The position numbers were made by a program, and so were the translations under genes. This document shows positions 34,453 to 43,511 of a stretch of 64,000 bases of DNA, one piece after another; the stretch's first letter is position 1, and each line of letters opens with the position of its first letter. The stretch is from an uncultured bacterium (GTDB lineage: Bacteria; Bipolaricaulota; Bipolaricaulia; UBA7950; UBA9294). The stretch spans positions 160,814 through 224,813 of the forward strand of contig CAIOGO010000014.1 of the NCBI GenBank assembly GCA_903857865.1. The letters are read 5' to 3'. The notes under the pieces were generated by a model. The model was given only the letters and a program-made list of their open reading frames with translations, searched no databases and was not told the DNA's origin.

Positions 34453-36564
34453 CTATTCGATTCTTGCGGTGATGAGGTTCGCGCGTTCGCGCACGTCAGT
34501 GCGCGCAGCGTCCGTGCTTACACGCACGGTGCGCACGGCGCGAACGTCGCCGATGACGCCCCCTGTCTCAAGGGCAAAGACGGGGTTGAGATCGAGTTCC
34601 TCCAGATCCGGAACGCGGAACGGAAGCTGTGAGACGCGGGCAACGAGCGCCGCCAAGGCGCTGAGATCGCGCGGCGGCCGGCCGCGGAACGCGCCGAAGA
34701 GTCTGCACCCTCGCAGCTCGTCGAGCATCCCGCGCGCTTCCGCTTCGCAAATCGGCGCGACGCGCAACGCCACGTCGTGGAGCACCTCGGCGGTCACGCC
34801 TCCCAGGCCCACCGCGACGACCGGGCCGAACTGCGGGTCGCGCGAGACACCGACCAGCACCTCGACCGCATCCTGCACCATCGGCAGGACGAGGACGCCG
34901 CGGAAACCCAGGTCCTTCGTTCGCTGACATAGCTCCGAGAACGCAGAGCGAACCTCAGACTCCTTCGCGATGTTGAGGACGACACCGCCGACGTCGGTCT
35001 TGTGGACGACATCCGCAGCCACCACCTTCATCGCGACCGGGAACCCCATAGCCGCAGCAGCGGCCGCTGCCGCAGCCGCCGTCGGCGCAAACCGGCGCGC
35101 TGGAACGGGCAAACCTTCGCCCTCAAGCCAGTCCATCGCTTCAGGCTCACCGAGGACGGAATCTGTTCCAGGAAGTGAGCCTTCGGCAGGCTCGGGGAGA
35201 GGGAGGTCACGTCGAACCAACCGCCTCGCCCGATCGTTCGCGAGGAGTGCAAGGACCGCAACGGCGCGTTCGCCCGTCGGGAAGTCGGGCACGCTGCCGG
35301 CGATCAGCACGGGCAGCGCCGCGGCCGCCGTCTTCCCGGCCATGAACGTCGCAGCGACCGGCTTGCCCGTGGCCTTCGCCGCAGCCACGATCCCGCGCGC
35401 GACAGGAGCCGCATCGAGATACGGCGTGTTGACGTCGATGGCCACAGCCGCGTCGTATTCCGCGAGAGCCATCGACAGCACGTCGCGGTACTCCGCCTCA
35501 CCGCCCTGCACCGTGAGATCGATGGGATTCCCGAGGCTGCAGAAGGATGGAAGTCTCTCGGCCAGGCGATCGTGCAGGGTCCGGCTCGGCGCCGCGAGGT
35601 CGAGGCCGGCCGCCTCGGCCCGATCCGTGGCGAGCACGCCCGGTCCGCCCGAGTTCGTGACGATGACGACGCGCTTTCCTCGGACCGGTGGAAACGAAGC
35701 GAGCCCCCGGCACACGTCGAACATCTCTTCGATCCCGTTGACGCGCATCGCGCCGCACTGGCGAAACGCGGCGTCGTAGACCGCGTCGGACCCGGCGAGC
35801 GAACCCGTGTGTGACAGCGTCGCGCGCCCGCCGGCCGCCGAACGGCCCGACTTGATGACGACGAGCGGCTTCACGGCCGTCAGCCGCCGCGCGGCGGCGA
35901 GGAACGCGCGCCCGTCCGACACGGTCTCGAGGTAGAGCGCGACGACCTTGGTCTCTTCATCCTCGCGGAGGTAGTCGAGGAAGTCGACGTCGGTGAGGTC
36001 GGCGCCGTTCCCGTACGAGACGAACTTGGAGAACCCGACGCCCTGCTCCTCGGCCCACGAGAGAACGGCGCCACCCAGCGCGCCGCTCTGCGATACAAGA
36101 GCAACGTCGCCCATCGGCGGCCGCGTCTCGAGCGTTGGGAAGAGATTCCGCTTGGTGTTCACGAGGCCCGCGCAGTTCGGGCCGATGAAGCGAATCCCGC
36201 AGGCGCGGGCAACGCGGACGAGAGCCTGCTCCTTCGCCGTCTCGCCGCACTCAGAGAACCCGGAGGCGATGACGGCCGCCGCGCGAACCCCCGCGCGTCC
36301 TGCGCCCTCAAGCATGGCAGCGACGGTGTCGGCCGGCGAGGCGATGACGACGAGATCGACTGTGTGGCCAGCAGCCGCGAGGTCAGCGAACGAGCATGCC
36401 GCGGCCCTGACTCCTGGAGCGCCCTCCCCGCGCGGGTTCACCGCGTAGACGGGCGAGTAGCCGCCCGCGACGAGTTGATCGACGAGGACGCGGGCGATCT
36501 TGCCCTCGCCGGTGGATCCGACGACGGCGACTCCGCGCGGCCGGAAGAAAGCGTCGAGACCCAT
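34453..36564 (-). CDS. ADP-forming acyl-CoA (acetate/aryl acetate) synthetase, fused alpha-beta
   Basis: The 703-residue protein contains an N-terminal CoA-binding domain (FFRPRGVAVVGSTGEGKIAR), succinyl-CoA-synthetase-like domains with the HTGSLAGSDAVYDAAFRQ block that carries the phospho-accepting histidine region, and a C-terminal ATP-grasp domain starting about residue 475 (AMKVVAADVVHKTDVGGVVL). This is the complete alpha-beta fusion that converts acyl-CoA, ADP and phosphate to acid, CoA and ATP. Following IorAB, it would conserve energy from arylacetyl-CoA. Start ATG at 36564 gives the conserved N-terminus; an in-frame GTG a few codons upstream is possible. A run of seven alanines (AAAAAAAA-rich stretch near residue 465) links the two halves. 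Confidence 0.92.
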   Translation of the reverse strand: MGLDAFFRPRGVAVVGSTGEGKIARVLVDQLVAGGYSPVYAVNPRGEGAPGVRAAACSFADLAAAGHTVDLVVIASPADTVAAMLEGAGRAGVRAAAVIASGFSECGETAKEQALVRVARACGIRFIGPNCAGLVNTKRNLFPTLETRPPMGDVALVSQSGALGGAVLSWAEEQGVGFSKFVSYGNGADLTDVDFLDYLREDEETKVVALYLETVSDGRAFLAAARRLTAVKPLVVIKSGRSAAGGRATLSHTGSLAGSDAVYDAAFRQCGAMRVNGIEEMFDVCRGLASFPPVRGKRVVIVTNSGGPGVLATDRAEAAGLDLAAPSRTLHDRLAERLPSFCSLGNPIDLTVQGGEAEYRDVLSMALAEYDAAVAIDVNTPYLDAAPVARGIVAAAKATGKPVAATFMAGKTAAAALPVLIAGSVPDFPTGERAVAVLALLANDRARRLVRRDLPLPEPAEGSLPGTDSVLGEPEAMDWLEGEGLPVPARRFAPTAAAAAAAAAAMGFPVAMKVVAADVVHKTDVGGVVLNIAKESEVRSAFSELCQRTKDLGFRGVLVLPMVQDAVEVLVGVSRDPQFGPVVAVGLGGVTAEVLHDVALRVAPICEAEARGMLDELRGCRLFGAFRGRPPRDLSALAALVARVSQLPFRVPDLEELDLNPVFALETGGVIGDVRAVRTVRVSTDAARTDVRERANLITARIE

Positions 36565-36581
36565 CAACTCACCCTGCCCCA

Positions 36582-37229
36582 CTACGATCCACTCCTGCCA
36601 GCCTCCGCGAGTCGGGCGAAGAGGGCACAGCCTGTTGCCTCGAGGCCGAGTCGGAACGCCGCGACGTTGGCGGCAGCCGCCTTGGGCCACCGCGTGGCGA
36701 CGACCTTCTCGACGCAGGCCGCGTCGAGCACGCGAGCGAGCGCCGGAACGGCGCAGGCAGCGCCGAGGACGACGAGATTCGCCGCGGCCGACCTCCCGTC
36801 GATGGGCGGAATCTCGGACGGCAAGAGGACGACGGGACGCGCGCCGGCAGCTTCGATCGCGCGAATCACGGCGTCGCGCTCCGGGTATCGCGCTGCGCCA
36901 AGCATGACGCCCGTCGGAGCCCAGACGTCGTCGTACAGCACGAACGAGCCGCCCGGCTTAACGAAACACACTCCGCGCAGCGCCTCCGAGCGCTCCATCG
37001 TCACGACGAGGTCGGCGGCCGCCTCGCCGATGCGCGGGCCGACGCCGTCACGCCCAAGGCGTAGCTCCGCCTTCACGAACCCGCCGCGCTGGGCCATGCC
37101 CTTCGTCGGAGCGAACGACGCGGGGGCGTCGGCTGCGAGCGCCGCCCTCAGGAGGATCTCGCCGATCGTCAGGATGCCCTGCCCCCCGACGCCGACCAGG
37201 ACGATGTCACAGGTTGCCGATCGTGTCAT
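36582..37229 (-). CDS. iorB: Indolepyruvate:ferredoxin oxidoreductase, beta subunit
   Basis: The 215-residue protein is the gamma-like subunit of 2-oxoacid:ferredoxin oxidoreductases: CDIVLVGVGGQGILTIGEIL at residues 7-26 and SFAPTKGMAQRGGFVKAELR near 42-61. It joins IorA to oxidise arylpyruvates to arylacetyl-CoA with ferredoxin reduction. ATG overlaps the IorA stop as ATGA and follows GGAGG. Its length is normal for the family. Confidence 0.92.
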   Translation of the reverse strand: MTRSATCDIVLVGVGGQGILTIGEILLRAALAADAPASFAPTKGMAQRGGFVKAELRLGRDGVGPRIGEAAADLVVTMERSEALRGVCFVKPGGSFVLYDDVWAPTGVMLGAARYPERDAVIRAIEAAGARPVVLLPSEIPPIDGRSAAANLVVLGAACAVPALARVLDAACVEKVVATRWPKAAAANVAAFRLGLEATGCALFARLAEAGRSGS

Positions 37230-39232
37230 GATCGACCTCCACGTCCGCCGTCGAAGCCCCCGCCCACGGGCTTCGACCCGCGCGACTGCAGCGGCGAGCC
37301 GGAGCAGTCGCCTGCTGCCTCGCAGCCGGCGTTCGGCGAGCAACCCAATGCATGAGTGGGACACACCGCCGCGCACAACCCGCATCCATTACACAAGGCG
37401 GGGTCTACGTGAACCGCGCCGTCAGAGAGAGACAAGGCAGGACAACCAGTCGTCCGCAGACACTGCTTGCAGAGGACGCACTTCGCGGCGTCAAGCTGCA
37501 CCGTGCCCGCCGCGGGGCCGCGCCGACGCGCCTGGATCGCGCACTCGCGCCGCGCGAGCAGGACGCGCACGCCGGAGGGCACCTTCAGGAACTCGGTCAG
37601 GATAGCTGTGGTCTCCGCGAGATCGTACGGGTCGACGATCGCGAACCGATCGACGCCGAGCGCGGGAATCAACTCGGCAAGGTCAATGCGCCGCCCGCCC
37701 TTCTGCTCCGTTTCCGCGGTGCCGGGGTTCACCTGCATGCCTGTCATTCCTGTCCAGCCGTTATCCATCACGACGACGACGAGGGGCACGCGGTGCTGTA
37801 CGGCGTTCAGGACTCCTGGAATCCCTCCGTGGAAGAAGGTCGAGTCGCCGATGGTCGCGATCACCGGCGTCTTCATCCCGGCGTGGACGTAGCCCTGAGC
37901 GAGGCTGACGCTCGACCCCATCGAAACCTCGTTCCAGAGGAGGTCGAACGGCGGGTTCATCCCGAGGATCGTGCAACCGATATCGCCGGTCACCATCACC
38001 TCGTCCTTCTTGTACCCCGCCTTCTTGATCGCCGCCTCAATCGCCATGTACGTGCCCCTGTGTGGACAACCCGAACAGACGGTGATCGGCCGAGCAGCTG
38101 CGAGCTGCTCGGCTTGGAGAACGGCCTTGGGCCGTTCTCCCAAGCTGCTTGCCGACGGCAAGCAGCCTTGCGCCCTCGCCGAACTGCTCCGTCCCAAGGG
38201 CTCAACCGCCTTCGTGAGCCCTCGAAGCAGCTCGGCAGCCCCATACTCCCCCGACCTCGACAGCGTCCCGTCGAGTTTGCCGACAACGCGGCCGGCGAAC
38301 CCCAAACGCTGGGCGTCGACCAGCAATTGGCGCTCGAAGTGAGCCTCGAGCTCTTCGAGGACGAGGATCGAGTCGCAGTGCGCGAACAACTCCCCCACTT
38401 CCTCGGTCGGGAACGGTATGGTCGACGCTGCGTGCAGCACCGAAACCTCGCTGCCGGCGATGCCGGCCGTGGCCAGCGCTTCGTCCAGATACGCGGCAGG
38501 CGCCCCCACGACGGCGATGCCGAGACCGCCCTTCTTTCCGAGGCGGAGCGGGTGCAGGCCGCGCTCGTGGAGGAAGCGCCCCGCAGCTTCGAGCCGCGCA
38601 AGCAGCGCCTGGTGCTGATTGAGGCAGATGGCGGCGCCTGCTTTCGTGTACCGGGCGATATTCCTTTCGAGAAGGACGTCTCCTGCAGGAGGAAGCGCCG
38701 CCGCGCTATCTTCCAGGCCCACAATGGCGTACGTGAGCGCCACGGCCGTCGTCAGGCGCAGGAAGACGAGGCCGCCGATCGCCTCCGACAGCTCAAATGC
38801 CACCTGTGCGAGCCGATAGGCCTCTTCGATGGACGACGGTTCGAGCATCGGCGCATCCGTCATGAGGGCGAAGCCGCGCGTGTCCTGCTCGGGCATCCCG
38901 GCCGACACTCCCGGATCGTCGGCGACATAGACGACGAGTCCGCCATTCGTCCCGGAGTAGGCAATCGAGACCACCGCGTCGTAGGCGACGTTGAGGCCCG
39001 ACATCTTCATCGTCACGAGCGCCCGCCGGCCGGCCCACGCCGCGCCGGCCGCAATCTCGAATGCCACCTTCTCGTTCGTCGACCACTCGACGTGGCGGCC
39101 CGGCAAGTCGCGAGCGAGCAAGCTCGCCAACGCCTCCGTCGACGGCGTGCCCGGATACCCCGTGACCACGCGCACCCCGGCGCGCAGAGCGCCCAGCCCA
39201 ACCGCTTCATTGCCTGTGAGAATTCGCTTCAT
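37226..39232 (-). CDS. iorA: Indolepyruvate:ferredoxin oxidoreductase, alpha subunit, with palindromic insertion
   Basis: The 668-residue subunit has the pyrimidine-binding domain at the N-terminus (LTGNEAVGLGALRAG, GYPGTPSTEAL, EWSTNEKVAFEIAAGAA), the thiamine-diphosphate site (CSGCPHRGTYMAIEAAIKKAG; GDIGCTILGMNPP; GDSTFFHGGIPGVLNAV) and two C-terminal [4Fe-4S] motifs (CVLCKQCLRTTGC, CNGCGLCAAVC). It is somewhat long for the family: the segment before CSGCPHRG (about residues 350-385) is encoded by a block of palindromes and reads as an alanine/serine/glutamine-rich linker. The frame stays open across it. Gene starts with MKRILTGNEA, the usual beginning. Confidence 0.92.
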   Translation of the reverse strand: MKRILTGNEAVGLGALRAGVRVVTGYPGTPSTEALASLLARDLPGRHVEWSTNEKVAFEIAAGAAWAGRRALVTMKMSGLNVAYDAVVSIAYSGTNGGLVVYVADDPGVSAGMPEQDTRGFALMTDAPMLEPSSIEEAYRLAQVAFELSEAIGGLVFLRLTTAVALTYAIVGLEDSAAALPPAGDVLLERNIARYTKAGAAICLNQHQALLARLEAAGRFLHERGLHPLRLGKKGGLGIAVVGAPAAYLDEALATAGIAGSEVSVLHAASTIPFPTEEVGELFAHCDSILVLEELEAHFERQLLVDAQRLGFAGRVVGKLDGTLSRSGEYGAAELLRGLTKAVEPLGRSSSARAQGCLPSASSLGERPKAVLQAEQLAAARPITVCSGCPHRGTYMAIEAAIKKAGYKKDEVMVTGDIGCTILGMNPPFDLLWNEVSMGSSVSLAQGYVHAGMKTPVIATIGDSTFFHGGIPGVLNAVQHRVPLVVVVMDNGWTGMTGMQVNPGTAETEQKGGRRIDLAELIPALGVDRFAIVDPYDLAETTAILTEFLKVPSGVRVLLARRECAIQARRRGPAAGTVQLDAAKCVLCKQCLRTTGCPALSLSDGAVHVDPALCNGCGLCAAVCPTHALGCSPNAGCEAAGDCSGSPLQSRGSKPVGGGFDGGRGGRS
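38092..38166. repeat. Three-hairpin palindromic element inside iorA
   Basis: Three adjacent palindromes: 38092-38110 (gagcagct, 3-base loop), 38113-38144 (cttggagaacggc type, about 13 bp) and 38144-38166 (gctgcttgcc, 3-base loop). They lie in frame within iorA, in the linker between the N-terminal domain and the thiamine-diphosphate domain, and keep the frame open. The GGAGAACGGC stem matches the style of the elements at 42030, 43535 and 44186. Confidence 0.8.
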
Positions 39233-39545
39233 GTCTCGTCACGACCGGCCAGAGTATCAAGCATCGACTCGTCTGTCTCACGCCAAGAACGCCAAGCGCG
39301 CCAAGGAGCCTGCGACGATTCCACCTCTCCACTGTAGCGTCGGAGCTTGCCTCCGACGTCCATGAAGGTCCCACCAGTCTGGATGCAGCGCCGGGACCCA
39401 GGTCTCCGACGTCGCATTCCGCGTCGTCCGACGACGTCGTTTCCATCTGCCAACGTCGCACACAATGAGGTGCGGCGCGTTCTCTCCATAGAACCGAACG
39501 CGTAAGCACCCTCTCCATAGCCCCGGGTGCGATGCTACAGCTGTC
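39233..39545. other. Intergenic region upstream of iorA
   Basis: No gene is supported here. It includes a stretch of CGCCAAG-type short repeats (about 39281-39304), a hairpin at 39338-39358 (cgtcggagcttgcctccgacg) and further GACGTCG-rich sequence. The iorA promoter is presumably here but no clear -35/-10 pair stands out. Confidence 0.5.
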
Positions 39546-41984
39546 TCACCAGTGTCTGTCCGGCTTCACGACGTCCTTGCCGGCGTCCGCGGCGGCGATG
39601 ACCTTCTCCGGCGTAAAGGGCAGGCTGAAGATCCGCACTCCGAGCGCGTCGGCGACAGCGTTCGCCACCGCCGGCGCCGCCGGCGTCAGCGCCGGCTCGC
39701 CGATGCCCTTCGCCCCGAACGGCCCGACGCCGGTCCCCGACTCGAGCACGATGACGTCGGTGGCTGGGAAATCACACGAGGTTGGGATCAGGTACTCAGC
39801 AAGCGACGGCGTCTTCGTCATTCCCTTCTCGACGACGTACTCCTCCATCAGCGCGTAGCCCAGGCCCTGGTGGCTGCCGCCCGCGATCTGGCCTCGCACC
39901 GCGGCGGGGTTGATCGCGCGGCCCACGTCGTGGCACGCGGCACTCTTCAGAACTTCGATCTCTCCGGTCTCTGTGTCCACGGCGATTTCAACCGCGTGCG
40001 CCCCGAAGGTGAAGTCGGGCCAGATGTCGCCCTGTCCGGTCTCTGGGTCGAGTCCGTCCGTGAACGGGGCATTGAACTGGGCCAAGTGGGCAAGCGGCAG
40101 GCCACTGGCAGCCGCCTTCGCCACCACTTCGGCCAGCGGGAGACCGCGGCTGCCCCGCACCTCCGAGTTGCCGCAGCAACTCGTACGCGACTGTGGCGCA
40201 GTCGCGCGGGAGTCTCCCGAAGCGGGAACTCCTGGCCCCTGTTGGCTCATGGCTACTGCGAAGTCGTTGTCGAGATCCACGTCCTCCAGCGACACGCCAA
40301 GCATCTCGGCTGCCTTCTTGACAAGGCTTGCGCGCACGACGCCGGCCGCCTGGAGGACCGCGTTGCCCGACATGTAAAGCTGGCGTGTCGCCGTCGACGT
40401 CCCGGCAAGCGGCGTCACTGCCGAGTCGGTGGCGTAGATCGTCACCCGCTCGAGCGGCACCCCAAGGACCTCGGCCACGATCTGGCAGAGCGAGTTCGAC
40501 TGCCCGGCACCGATGTCGGGCACGCCGCAGCGCACGACGACCGTGCCGTCAAGCTCCATGCCGACCCACGCCCGCGACGTGTCGTGGAACCAGGTGATCC
40601 GGCCGTAGCTCTGGAAGTAGGAGGCGAACCCTCGCCCCACCTTGCGCGTCGGCGAGTCGGGCGTCTTGTCGCCCAGCGCCGCGAGCGCCCGCGTCGCGCA
40701 CTCCTCCGACCACGCCGCCGAGCGAATGGCCTGCCCCGTGACCGTCGTATCGCCCGTCTTCAGGTAGTTGATCCGCCGCAGTTCGAGCGGATCAATGATC
40801 AGCGCCTTCGCGATCTCGTCCATCTGCGACTCGTAGGCGAACGCCGCTTGCGGCCCGCCGAAGCCGCGGAACGCGCTCGTGAACGGCTGATTCGTCGCCG
40901 CGGCCACCGAGTCGATCTTGACGTTGTCGATCTTGTACGGTCCGGCCGCCATGCCCGTCGCGTAGAGGAGGACGTAGGGCGTGAGATAGGGGTATGCGCC
41001 CGAGTCGGCGAGCATCGTGATCTCTGCCGCCGTGATCCGCCCCGTGCGCCTCACGCCCGTGCGGTGCGTGATCTTGAACGGGTGGCGCTTCGACGTCGCC
41101 AGGAACGATTCCTCGCGCGTGTAGACAAGCTTCACCGGCCGCCCGGTCGCGCGAGCGAGCAAAGCGAGGAAGATCTCGACTGTCACGTCCTCCTTGCCGC
41201 CGAAACCGCCGCCGACCATCGTCCCCTGGACGCGAACGCGGTTCTGCGGGATTCCGAGCGCTTTCGCGACCGTGCGGAAGTGCTCGACAACCTGCGTGCA
41301 GACGCGAATCGTGATCACGCCCTGCTCGTCGACCCACGCCACGCCGGCCTCCGGCTCGATGTAGGCGTGCTCGACGAACGGGACGTAGAACGTGTTCTCG
41401 ACGATGACGTCGGCCTGAGCCATTCCCTTTTCGACGTCACCTTTGCGAACCTGCCAGCGCGCGACAACGTTGTCATCTCCGGAAACCTTCGGTGCATCGG
41501 GTTGCAGCGCCTCTTCGGGGCAGAAGACGCCGGGCAGTGCCTCGTACTTGAAATCGATGAGCTGCAAAGCAGCCTCAGCGATTTCCAAGCTCTCGGCGCA
41601 GACGAGAGCCATCGGCTCCCCGTGAAAGCGAACGATGTCGATCGCGAGGACGGGCGCATCCGAGCCCTTCCGCTGCGCGCGCCCGGTCTGCCCCGGCAAG
41701 TCCGTCGCCAGTCTCGCGTTCGGCAGATCTGCGCCAGTTAGGACGCACGCCACACCCGGGAGCGCACGCGCCTTCGAGACGTCGAGGCGAACGATCCTGC
41801 CGCTCGGAATCGGCGAGCGGAAAACCTTGGCGTGAAGCATGTTCGGCATCGAGAAGTCGCCGGCATACACCGTCGCGCCAACCGCCTTCCCGAGCGCATC
41901 CACCCGCCGCAAAGGCTTTCCTATCTGCTTCAGCGAAGGCAGATGATGCGGCGGCAAGGGCTTCGGGGTCACGCGATCGCTCAT
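39546..41984 (-). CDS. Xanthine dehydrogenase-family molybdopterin subunit (set A)
   Basis: The 812-residue large subunit follows the xanthine oxidase/CO dehydrogenase large-subunit plan: KAVGATVYAGDFSMPNMLHA near the start, the substrate/Moco segment VGGGFGGKEDVTVE near residue 260, FRGFGGPQAAFAYE near 370 and the C-terminal GPFGAKGIGEPALTP block with the catalytic glutamate. It pairs with the adjacent 2Fe-2S and FAD subunits to hydroxylate an aromatic N-heterocycle or aldehyde; substrate not readable. An unusual ~30-residue segment (about residues 585-612, serine/glycine/cysteine-rich) is encoded by three palindromes. ATG forms ATGA with the preceding stop. Confidence 0.9.
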   Translation of the reverse strand: MSDRVTPKPLPPHHLPSLKQIGKPLRRVDALGKAVGATVYAGDFSMPNMLHAKVFRSPIPSGRIVRLDVSKARALPGVACVLTGADLPNARLATDLPGQTGRAQRKGSDAPVLAIDIVRFHGEPMALVCAESLEIAEAALQLIDFKYEALPGVFCPEEALQPDAPKVSGDDNVVARWQVRKGDVEKGMAQADVIVENTFYVPFVEHAYIEPEAGVAWVDEQGVITIRVCTQVVEHFRTVAKALGIPQNRVRVQGTMVGGGFGGKEDVTVEIFLALLARATGRPVKLVYTREESFLATSKRHPFKITHRTGVRRTGRITAAEITMLADSGAYPYLTPYVLLYATGMAAGPYKIDNVKIDSVAAATNQPFTSAFRGFGGPQAAFAYESQMDEIAKALIIDPLELRRINYLKTGDTTVTGQAIRSAAWSEECATRALAALGDKTPDSPTRKVGRGFASYFQSYGRITWFHDTSRAWVGMELDGTVVVRCGVPDIGAGQSNSLCQIVAEVLGVPLERVTIYATDSAVTPLAGTSTATRQLYMSGNAVLQAAGVVRASLVKKAAEMLGVSLEDVDLDNDFAVAMSQQGPGVPASGDSRATAPQSRTSCCGNSEVRGSRGLPLAEVVAKAAASGLPLAHLAQFNAPFTDGLDPETGQGDIWPDFTFGAHAVEIAVDTETGEIEVLKSAACHDVGRAINPAAVRGQIAGGSHQGLGYALMEEYVVEKGMTKTPSLAEYLIPTSCDFPATDVIVLESGTGVGPFGAKGIGEPALTPAAPAVANAVADALGVRIFSLPFTPEKVIAAADAGKDVVKPDRHW
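40164..40232. repeat. Three-hairpin palindromic element inside molybdopterin subunit gene
   Basis: Palindromes at 40164-40183 (cgagttg, 6-base loop), 40187-40205 (gcgactg, 5-base loop) and 40209-40232 (ggagt-tcccg with one mismatch pair) sit in frame within set A's large-subunit gene. The encoded peptide is unlike anything expected in the family at that position, so an insertion is the simplest reading. Confidence 0.75.
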
Positions 41985-42646
41985 CGCTGCCCCCTCTCCG
42001 AGCCACGATCCCCTGTACTGAGCCCGCTTGGAGAACGCGAACCATCGTGCCCGCGTTCTCCAGTAAGCGACGCCTGCGGCGTCGCGACAGCGCCAGAACC
42101 GCCCGGAGAATGCGAACCGCCGTCCCCGCATTCTCGTGTAAGCGATGCCGTAGGCATCGCGGCAACAGCAAGCCGTTCAGCTTGCAGCCTTGAAGCTGCA
42201 AGCTGAACGGCCTCGATGATCTGCCCATACCCCGTGCAGCGGCAGAGGTTGCCGGACAACGCCTCGCGGATCTCGGCCTCGCTCGGATTCGGATTGCGGT
42301 CGAGGAGCGCCTTGGTCGAGATGATCATCCCTGGCGTGCAATAGCCGCACTGGACGGCGCCCACGTCAGCGAACGCCTCCTGAATCGGATGAGGCTTGTC
42401 GAGCGTTCCGAGCCCGGCGTTCGTCACGATCTCCGCTCCGTTCGCCTGCCAGGCCAGCACCATGCAGCTGTTGACGGCCGTTCCGTTGAGCAGCACGGCG
42501 CACGCGCCGCACTCGCCGATCTCGCAGCCGTTCTTGACGTCGGTGTAGCCGAGGTCCCGGAGCGCCTGAAGGAGAGACACGTTGGGATCGAGCGCAAGCT
42601 CGTGCTGCCGTCCGTTCACGCGAAGCGCGGTCTTCTTCTTAGGCAT
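41981..42646 (-). CDS. Xanthine dehydrogenase-family 2Fe-2S subunit (set A) with extended C-terminus
   Basis: Residues 1-155 form a normal CoxS/XdhC-type subunit: CEIGECGACAVLLNG with C-terminal partner cysteine binding a plant-type [2Fe-2S] cluster, then CGYCTPGMI and CRCTGY for the second cluster. The following ~65 residues are a low-complexity serine/glycine/arginine tail encoded entirely by four or five palindromes at 42030-42211, making the protein 221 residues instead of ~160. The ATGA overlap with the large-subunit gene depends on this tail's frame. Start M at 42646 overlaps the FAD subunit gene by 8 bases. Confidence 0.88.
   Translation of the reverse strand: MPKKKTALRVNGRQHELALDPNVSLLQALRDLGYTDVKNGCEIGECGACAVLLNGTAVNSCMVLAWQANGAEIVTNAGLGTLDKPHPIQEAFADVGAVQCGYCTPGMIISTKALLDRNPNPSEAEIREALSGNLCRCTGYGQIIEAVQLAASRLQAERLAVAAMPTASLTRECGDGGSHSPGGSGAVATPQASLTGERGHDGSRSPSGLSTGDRGSERGQR
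42030..42211. repeat. Two twin-hairpin elements plus long palindrome in 3' end of 2Fe-2S gene
   Basis: Hairpins: 42030-42061 (ggagaacgcg, 12-base loop), 42067-42085 (gcgacgcc type), 42106-42135 (gagaatgcg), 42142-42160 (gcgatgcc type) and 42172-42211 (16-base arms gccgttcagcttgcag). The first four form two similar units, each a GAGAA(C/T)GCG hairpin followed by (g)taa and a GCGA(C/T)GCC hairpin, with paired substitutions that keep both stems intact (C/T change matched in the other arm). Confidence 0.85.
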
Positions 42647-43511
42647 TCGACCCTCCTCGCGTCAGCGCCAGGGCGGCCTCAGCGAGAAGCCGGCGCACGA
42701 GCGCCTCCACAACGCGCAGCTTGTACTCCGACCCAGCGCGGGGCGCAGCCGCCTTCGCCGCAAGAGCTGCCGCCGCGGCGATCGCCTCGGGGGTCAGCGC
42801 CTTGCCGACAAGCGCCGCTTCCGCAGCGCGGGCTCGCACCGCGACGGGAGACGCCGCGGCGAGGGCAATTCGCGCGCTCGTGCAGCGCCCGGTCGTGTCT
42901 CCGTCCAGCAGGACCGCCACATCCACCTTCGCCATACACGAGACCTTGCGCAGCCCCATCTTGCGGAATGCACCCGTCGCGGTGGCCGACGGAATACGGA
43001 ACCGCACCGAAACAAGAAGCTCGTCCGAACGGCGGATGGTGGAGAACGCGTTGACGAGGAACTTCTCGAGTGGGACGCGCCGCATTCCGCGCACACTGGC
43101 GAGCTTCACTTCGGCGTCGAGCGTCAGGAGTGCGGGCGCGGTGTCGGAGCACGGTGCCGCGGTGACTAGGTTCCCGCCCACTGTCGCGCGGTTGCGGATC
43201 AAGGCGTTGGCGAAGCTCGAGCAGGCTTTGACGAGCACCGTCGCGTGCTTCGCAAGGATAGGGCTCTCGAGCATCTCGGCGATCGTCGTGGCTGCGCCGA
43301 TGATGACTTCGGTGTCCGTGACCTCGATTCCGTGAAGGTCACGCAGTGCCGCAACGTCGACCACCACCCGGGGCTGATGCGTTCCCGCGCGCATGTCCAC
43401 CATGAGGTTGGTCCCACCGGCGATCGGCTCCGCGCCCTTGACCTCGGAGAGGATCTTCAGAGCCTCCCCGAGTGTCTGAGGTTGCTGGACTTCGAACTGT
43501 GGGAGACTCAT
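42639..43511 (-). CDS. Xanthine dehydrogenase-family FAD-binding subunit (set A)
   Basis: The 290-residue CoxM-type subunit begins MSLPQFEVQQPQTLGEAL and has the FAD pyrophosphate motifs AGGTNLMVDM near residue 31 and TVGGNLVTAAPCSD near 110. It transfers electrons from the 2Fe-2S clusters to an acceptor. A nearly identical start, MSLPQFEV, recurs 105 bases upstream (ATG at 43616) in a frame that ends after 36 codons; that copy is a partial duplication and not the functional start. The real ATG is at 43511. Confidence 0.9.
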   Translation of the reverse strand: MSLPQFEVQQPQTLGEALKILSEVKGAEPIAGGTNLMVDMRAGTHQPRVVVDVAALRDLHGIEVTDTEVIIGAATTIAEMLESPILAKHATVLVKACSSFANALIRNRATVGGNLVTAAPCSDTAPALLTLDAEVKLASVRGMRRVPLEKFLVNAFSTIRRSDELLVSVRFRIPSATATGAFRKMGLRKVSCMAKVDVAVLLDGDTTGRCTSARIALAAASPVAVRARAAEAALVGKALTPEAIAAAAALAAKAAAPRAGSEYKLRVVEALVRRLLAEAALALTRGGSNA

